Shown piece after piece: positions 60,292 to 64,000 of a DNA stretch of 64,000 bases. The stretch's first letter is position 1. Every line of letters starts with the position of its first letter. A program made the position numbers and the translations under genes. Below the pieces are notes generated by a model. The model was not told where the DNA came from. It worked only from the letters and a program-made list of their open reading frames with translations, and searched no databases. This DNA is from CAYGAW01 sp964347945 (GTDB lineage Bacteria > Chloroflexota > Anaerolineae > UBA7937 > B3-Chlor): positions 30,976 to 94,975 of the forward strand of contig CAYGAW010000109.1 in assembly GCA_964347945.1 (NCBI GenBank). The letters are read 5' to 3'.

Positions 60292-61380
60292 ATGGCTGCA
60301 CAGAGAAGCATCACCGATCTTGGCGAAATGGTGGCGAGCTTACCTGCCGAGGAACGGGAGCGATTCGAGGGCATCTTCCACGTGAGTTGTTCGATAGGCA
60401 GGGTGAACCCTCCGGCCTCCATGCACGAGTTCATCGAGGGCCACTTCGGATCCCTGGAGGCCGTGGTGGAGCAGCAAGTGGTGCGGATCACAAATCTGGT
60501 CACCATGGAGGGCGCGATGTTCAATGAGCTTCGCTCCCAGCGCCCCATGGTGACGGAGAAGCCAGAGGAGGTGGATAAGCTCATCGCGGCCGACGCTGGC
60601 GGCCCGTTCTGTCGGCCGCTGGAGAGCACACCTGAGGACGTCTTTGGCAGGATCCAGGGAAGGCATTCCGTCACCGCCAGCAATATCGCCAAGTTCGACG
60701 GTTGGAGCGGGGTGGTCATCTTTGATGAACATAACCCGTTGGTCCTCAGCGAAGAGCGCGTAGCCGATTACATCGAAACGGCTATGGAGTGGGCCCGGCG
60801 AGCGCATGAGGTGGATGCGGAAGCCAAATACCCATTTCTCTTGTGGAACTGCCTGTGGCGGGCCGGGGCGTCCATCATTCACGGGCATGCGCAGGTGATG
60901 GTGGCGCGGGGCATGCACTACTCCAAGGTGGAGCATTTGCGGCGGGCGGCGCTGGAATACGGGCAGAAGGTAGGGCGCAACTACTTCGATGACCTGTATC
61001 TGGTGCACAAGAGTCTGGGCCTGGCCTTGGAGGCAAAGGGGATCCGTGTTCTTTCCTATTTGAGTCCCATCAAAGAGAAGGAGATACTCTTGCTCTCAGA
61101 GGCATTGAGTGACCACCTCAAGAGCTGCGTCTACGAGGTCCTCGACTGCTACGTTCGAGGCCTGGGCGTGCGTAGCTTCAACGTCGCCATCTGCATGCCT
61201 CCTCTGGGACCCACGAACGAGGATTGGGGCGGATTCCCTGTGCTGGCCCGCATCCTGGACCGGGGAGATCCCATGAATAGGACCGTGGACATGGCGGCGA
61301 TGGAGTTGTATGCCTCCAGCGTCGTGTCCGCTGATCCTTTCGGGGTCATTCAGGCGATAGAGGACTGGTTGGAGAAATGA
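60292..61380 (+). CDS. GalT/HIT-superfamily nucleotidyltransferase-like protein
   Basis: This is a 362-residue protein. The segment ASIIHGHAQVMV carries H197-x-H199-x-Q201, the GalT/HIT catalytic pattern where the first His of HxHxQ accepts the nucleotidyl group. The N-terminal half differs from classical GalT, and no zinc cysteines are obvious, so a UDP-hexose substrate is unproven. Galactose metabolism would fit with the alpha-galactosidase 10 kb away (inference). Confidence 0.75.
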   Translation: MAAQRSITDLGEMVASLPAEERERFEGIFHVSCSIGRVNPPASMHEFIEGHFGSLEAVVEQQVVRITNLVTMEGAMFNELRSQRPMVTEKPEEVDKLIAADAGGPFCRPLESTPEDVFGRIQGRHSVTASNIAKFDGWSGVVIFDEHNPLVLSEERVADYIETAMEWARRAHEVDAEAKYPFLLWNCLWRAGASIIHGHAQVMVARGMHYSKVEHLRRAALEYGQKVGRNYFDDLYLVHKSLGLALEAKGIRVLSYLSPIKEKEILLLSEALSDHLKSCVYEVLDCYVRGLGVRSFNVAICMPPLGPTNEDWGGFPVLARILDRGDPMNRTVDMAAMELYASSVVSADPFGVIQAIEDWLEK

Positions 61381-61489
61381 TCAGGAGTGCGGCTAGGATG
61401 CCGACAGAGGTGTCTCGAACCCGCTGGATTGCGGCTACGGTGGCATGATCAGAGTGTTGGGTCTTGTGGCAGACCCTCTGAACCGTTTG

Positions 61490-61518
61490 TTGTCTTGCAC
61501 CCGGACTTGTGCTATAAT
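61490..61518 (+). promoter_or_regulatory. Sigma-70 promoter for tatA
   Basis: TTGTCT (61490-61495) and TATAAT (61513-61518) are spaced 17 bases, 35 bases before the GTG start. Confidence 0.72.
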
Positions 61519-61553
61519 ATCACCTACAGCTGGTAGTGAAGGAGGACACGAAC

Positions 61554-61760
61554 GTGATACCGGGTTTAGGTTCCATAGGCTTGCCCGAATTGCTGATCGT
61601 CCTAGTGATCATCATCATCATCTTCGGCGTGGGGAAGCTGCCGGAGATCGGTGGAGCACTGGGAAAGGGGATCAGGGAGTTCCGCTCCGCCTCGCAGGGT
61701 CTTGACACCGAGGAGAAGAGCGCGGAGGAGAAAGAGGAGGAAGAGCAGAAAGAGAGCTGA
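61554..61760 (+). CDS. tatA: Sec-independent translocase protein TatA
   Basis: This 68-residue protein has one helix (LPELLIVLVIIIIIFGVGKL), the hinge FGxGKLPEIG, the amphipathic helix GGALGKGIREFRSA and an acidic tail. I use the GTG at 61554 because AAGGAGG lies 9 bases before it. It forms the pore part of twin-arginine export. tatC is not in the window. Confidence 0.92.
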   Translation: MIPGLGSIGLPELLIVLVIIIIIFGVGKLPEIGGALGKGIREFRSASQGLDTEEKSAEEKEEEEQKES

Positions 61761-61855
61761 TTCCCCTCTGGGATCGGCTGGTAACGCACTCCACATGAGA
61801 GTGCTTGGTCGCTCTTGCCTCCCATTGATGGGGTGGTGGCCTCTGTGAAGAAGCT

Positions 61856-61880
61856 GAGCCCGACAGGCGTCGGGCTCTTT
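61856..61880 (+). terminator. Intrinsic terminator after tatA
   Basis: A 9-bp perfect stem, GAGCCCGAC (61856-61864) and GTCGGGCTC (61869-61877), has loop AGGC and is followed by TTT. It is 95 bases after the tatA stop, with nothing coding between. Confidence 0.82.
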
Positions 61881-61892
61881 GCGTGTAATCAG

Positions 61893-61967
61893 TACCCCTA
61901 GCAGGATTCGAACCTGCGACACACGGTTTAGGAAACCGCTGCTCTATCCTAACTGAGCTATAGGGGC
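61893..61967 (-). tRNA. tRNA-Arg (anticodon CCT)
   Basis: The cloverleaf is complete: acceptor GCCCCTA/TAGGGGT, D stem GCTC/GAGC, anticodon stem GCGGT/ACCGT with loop TTCCTAA, T arm GCAGG-TTCGAAT-CCTGC. The anticodon CCT reads AGG. The first acceptor pair is G-U. CCA is not encoded. Confidence 0.95.
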
Positions 61968-61981
61968 ACGACTGGCGTCCC

Positions 61982-62010
61982 ATTATAGCTCATTTTTCAT
62001 GCCTTGTAAA
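61982..62010 (-). promoter_or_regulatory. Promoter of tRNA-Arg
   Basis: On the minus strand TTTACA (62005-62010) and TATAAT (61982-61987) are spaced 17 bases, ending 15 bases before the tRNA. Confidence 0.75.
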
Positions 62011-62032
62011 GTGTCCGTGGCGTGGGTATAAT
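62004..62032 (+). promoter_or_regulatory. Promoter of tRNA-Pro
   Basis: TTGTAA (62004-62009) and TATAAT (62027-62032) are spaced 17 bases. The -35 box overlaps the -35 box of the divergent tRNA-Arg promoter. Confidence 0.78.
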
Positions 62033-62042
62033 TGGTTTTGAT

Positions 62043-62119
<77 letters not shown>

Positions 62120-62172
62120 GTCCTCCTTCTGCAGAACCGTCACCGACCAACTATGTGCTTCTACCAGTGGTG

Positions 62173-62637
62173 TTACTCTGTCAACTTCTCAAGCTGGCTG
62201 AGGGTTTGCTCGGCCCTTGCGAGCGCCAGTTCGCCTCCTTCAAGGAACACCTGACGCAACGCTTGTCTTTGCTGGTTGCTTGCTTTTTCCCATTGGTAGC
62301 GTGCCTCCTCCGCAATAAACTCTACGTCATGGAGGCAGGCACAGAAGTTCTGAACCGCATATCGTGCATCTCTGGGAAGCAGGCCAAGGTTGGCAATGCA
62401 CCCACTGTATACGCTACGGGTCAACGCAGCGCCCGTGGGTCTTTTCACCCTACTGTCCTTGCGTGATCTTCTTGCTTTCGTGACCGCATCTTCCAGTCCC
62501 TGCTTGCTCAGAGAGATTTCAGTGTGAAGCGCTCCGGCAAAGTCCGTTTTGGTTCGCTGACGGCCGAACCTTGTCTTGACAAACCCCAGGAAGAAGCCAA
62601 GGATGGCTCCCACCAAGATTCCTAGGAGTGCCTCCAT
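62173..62637 (-). CDS. Single-helix membrane protein, function unknown
   Basis: This 154-residue protein has an N-terminal helix MEALLGILVGAILGFFLGFV, then a charged helical domain with cysteines (NFCACLHDVEF). I took the ATG at 62637 with GGGAGG 7 bases upstream. It is the last gene of a minus-strand run of small membrane and zinc-ribbon proteins. I do not recognise a family. Confidence 0.7.
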   Translation of the reverse strand: MEALLGILVGAILGFFLGFVKTRFGRQRTKTDFAGALHTEISLSKQGLEDAVTKARRSRKDSRVKRPTGAALTRSVYSGCIANLGLLPRDARYAVQNFCACLHDVEFIAEEARYQWEKASNQQRQALRQVFLEGGELALARAEQTLSQLEKLTE

Positions 62638-62676
62638 ACTCTTACCTCCCACAACTCCCCCTAGTGGCAGTGTTCC

Positions 62677-62862
62677 CTAGCGGCCTTGCTGGTCAAGCCA
62701 CTCCTCCACATCGCTAATCAGCCTATCTGTCGCTTCCCTATCCCCACGCAATCTCTCCTCAATGACCCTCTTAGCATCTTCCCGCTCTGCCCCGCAAGTA
62801 GGGCAGTCATCATCAGTGTACGGTGTCCCGCAGAGACTACATATGATAGGCAGTTCCTCCAC
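62677..62862 (-). CDS. Small zinc-ribbon protein
   Basis: This is a 61-residue protein. CSLCGTPYTDDDCPTCGAER gives two CxxC knuckles, so it probably binds one zinc, followed by an acidic helix. Members of such tiny ribbon proteins often serve as adaptors; none is assigned here. It lies between two membrane-protein genes on the same strand. Confidence 0.75.
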   Translation of the reverse strand: MEELPIICSLCGTPYTDDDCPTCGAEREDAKRVIEERLRGDREATDRLISDVEEWLDQQGR

Positions 62863-62889
62863 AGGGCCAAGGGGGGCGGTAACAACTAT

Positions 62890-63357
62890 TCAGAACTCGC
62901 CGAAGAAGGCTGTGATGTCGAAGTAGATTGTCCTAGAAGTGCCATCTGGGAACCTCAACCGCATTTCATCGTAATGTCTGTCACCTCTCTTGACCAGGAC
63001 TTGCCTGTCAAGTTCCCAGTCTTCTCCACGCCGTCCGAACCGTTTCTTGAGGTAGGCGTATTCCAAAGCCACGCCTGCTACCTGATTTCTGGCGCTCCGA
63101 ATTAAGATTGCCTCTTCGATTGACTCACCAGTGTTCTCAGTGAAGGGGCTCGGCCGGGTGCGCTTGTCTCCCGTGCGACCCCACCTGTACCAGCTGTACG
63201 TCAGGGCGATCAGCCCGACTGACACAAGCGCCACGACAAGTAACCCAAGTACTCCCCGGTGGCGCAATCTGCCCTCGACCAGTGGCAAGAGGCCAAAGAG
63301 CAGCCCGATTATCAGTATCCCCTTGACTAGCCATCGCACGAATCCGCGTGTATCCAC
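62890..63357 (-). CDS. Two-helix membrane protein, function unknown
   Basis: This is a 155-residue protein. Helices lie at about 8-27 and 37-58, followed by a soluble tail (FRRGEDWELD-like segment GRRGEDWELDRQVLVKRG). GTG start with GAGGG upstream. No known family. Confidence 0.7.
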   Translation of the reverse strand: MDTRGFVRWLVKGILIIGLLFGLLPLVEGRLRHRGVLGLLVVALVSVGLIALTYSWYRWGRTGDKRTRPSPFTENTGESIEEAILIRSARNQVAGVALEYAYLKKRFGRRGEDWELDRQVLVKRGDRHYDEMRLRFPDGTSRTIYFDITAFFGEF

Positions 63358-63378
63358 CTTTCCCTCGTTCTCGATCTA

Positions 63379-63465
63379 TCAGCAATAGGAATAGCCACGT
63401 ATGACCTCAGGGCCTATCTCTTGAGCTATGAGAGCTAGTTCCTCAGCGTTGGGTTTGAGGGTCAT
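63379..63465 (-). CDS. Possible 28-residue protein
   Basis: ATG at 63465 is preceded by AAAGGGAG at 5 bases, a good ribosome site. The product reads MTLKPNAEELALIAQEIGPE then VIRGYSYC. It lies in the gap between two minus-strand genes and keeps their spacing, so it may be a real small gene. Composition alone is weak evidence. Confidence 0.4.
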   Translation of the reverse strand: MTLKPNAEELALIAQEIGPEVIRGYSYC

Positions 63466-63495
63466 CAGTACTCCCTTTCGTGTCCAACCCGCCAT

Positions 63496-63912
63496 CTAGT
63501 GACCATATAGGAATTCTCGCACGTGCGAGATCGGGATCAAAGCCGTCTCCCCCGGTAGGAATGCGACCTCATCTCTAGCACAGAAGTACAACCGCTCCCA
63601 GCGACTCATTGTTTCTTGCCACTGTGCCTTTTGGCGTCGCTTGGAACGGAATCTTTGAGCGCCCCAAACGATAAGGTATATCCCCATCATTCCCATCCAG
63701 CCTGTGGTGAACGGAATGACTAGGATGCACACTATGCCTAGTGCCACTACGACTGCCCCTGCCAGATCAATGGAGCTAGGTACCCTGGGTGGACTGTATT
63801 CGGCGGGCATGTCGGGGATGGCGGATATCCTGTGGACATGGTCAGCCTCGCCGCATTGCGGACACGCAGGAGGTTCGGCTGCTTGACCTGTGGGGTCTTG
63901 AACCTCTGTCAT
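63496..63912 (-). CDS. Zinc-ribbon membrane protein, function unknown
   Basis: This is a 138-residue protein. CPQCG at residues 17-21 could be half of a zinc ribbon, with a second Cys in LYFCARDEVAFLPG near 110. Two helices lie at about 50-65 and 68-85. Its stop is 30 bases before the possible 28-residue gene. First visible gene of the minus-strand run. Confidence 0.7.
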   Translation of the reverse strand: MTEVQDPTGQAAEPPACPQCGEADHVHRISAIPDMPAEYSPPRVPSSIDLAGAVVVALGIVCILVIPFTTGWMGMMGIYLIVWGAQRFRSKRRQKAQWQETMSRWERLYFCARDEVAFLPGETALIPISHVREFLYGH

Positions 63913-64000
63913 GTTTCACCCTCGCCCGATATGCAATTGTCTAACCATTAGGCTTCATCTAAGATGAGGTAACGTGTGTCAGCAGGTCTGACGAACGCGA

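Overview
The window reads as chromosomal DNA of a GC-rich (roughly 57-58 percent by eye), probably anaerobic bacterium. The best guess is a member of the Chloroflexota (Anaerolineae or a relative). This rests on the mix of a split glycine dehydrogenase (gcvPA/gcvPB), nickel-insertion ATPases of the CooC/AcsF type, Thr/Pro-rich lipoproteins and a 7TM-GAF regulator. No rRNA or marker gene here proves the phylum, so the assignment is inference. Almost everything is ordinary chromosomal gene content. There are no phage genes, transposases or CRISPR arrays.

Layout. 0-5.5 kb: the end of an ammonium transporter, a minus-strand cluster (phosphoribosyltransferase, LOG-like protein, ThpR, PIG-L deacetylase), a lipoprotein and adenine deaminase with a long leader hairpin. 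5.6-11.2 kb: a nickel module on the minus strand, made of an ECF Ni/Co transporter (NikMNQO type), a Fur-family regulator with a Nur-like operator abutting its own -35 box, two CooC/AcsF-like ATPases and an OsmC protein. 11.2-12.4 kb: a structured non-coding stretch and two tiny housekeeping genes. 12.4-17 kb: rpsB-tsf-pyrH-frr-uppS-cdsA. 17-25.4 kb: a 7TM-GAF-HTH membrane regulator, macro-domain protein, LysM lipoprotein, Nudix hydrolase, gcvH-gcvPA-gcvPB, and an ECF sigma factor with a small partner.

25.6-48.1 kb is the most unusual part: a large peptide/oligosaccharide ABC transporter region. One set of ATPases (two D-type, one F-type) with a permease pair but no binding protein is followed, after a transglutaminase/beta-propeller membrane pair, by three tandem units of [leader - substrate-binding lipoprotein - permease - permease] that have no ATPases. 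In unit 2 the binding protein has been deleted down to its last 30-35 codons. Each unit begins with a ~175-bp structured element bounded by a 13-bp terminal inverted repeat. Two copies face one way and one faces the other. Each is followed by an 11-nt perfect anti-Shine-Dalgarno complement that has no start codon at normal distance. A hairpin with compensatory changes follows each binding-protein gene. This element is the best candidate here for something undescribed.

48.1-64 kb: GH36 alpha-galactosidase, endonuclease III, a membrane protein, SbcC, a repeat-rich intergenic stretch, a DUF4332-like gene with a partner, recN - zinc-finger membrane protein - nadK, a candidate small RNA, an UPF0173 hydrolase, a GalT/HIT-like protein, tatA, two divergent tRNA genes (Arg-CCT and Pro-CGG) whose -35 boxes overlap, and a minus-strand run of small zinc-ribbon and membrane proteins.
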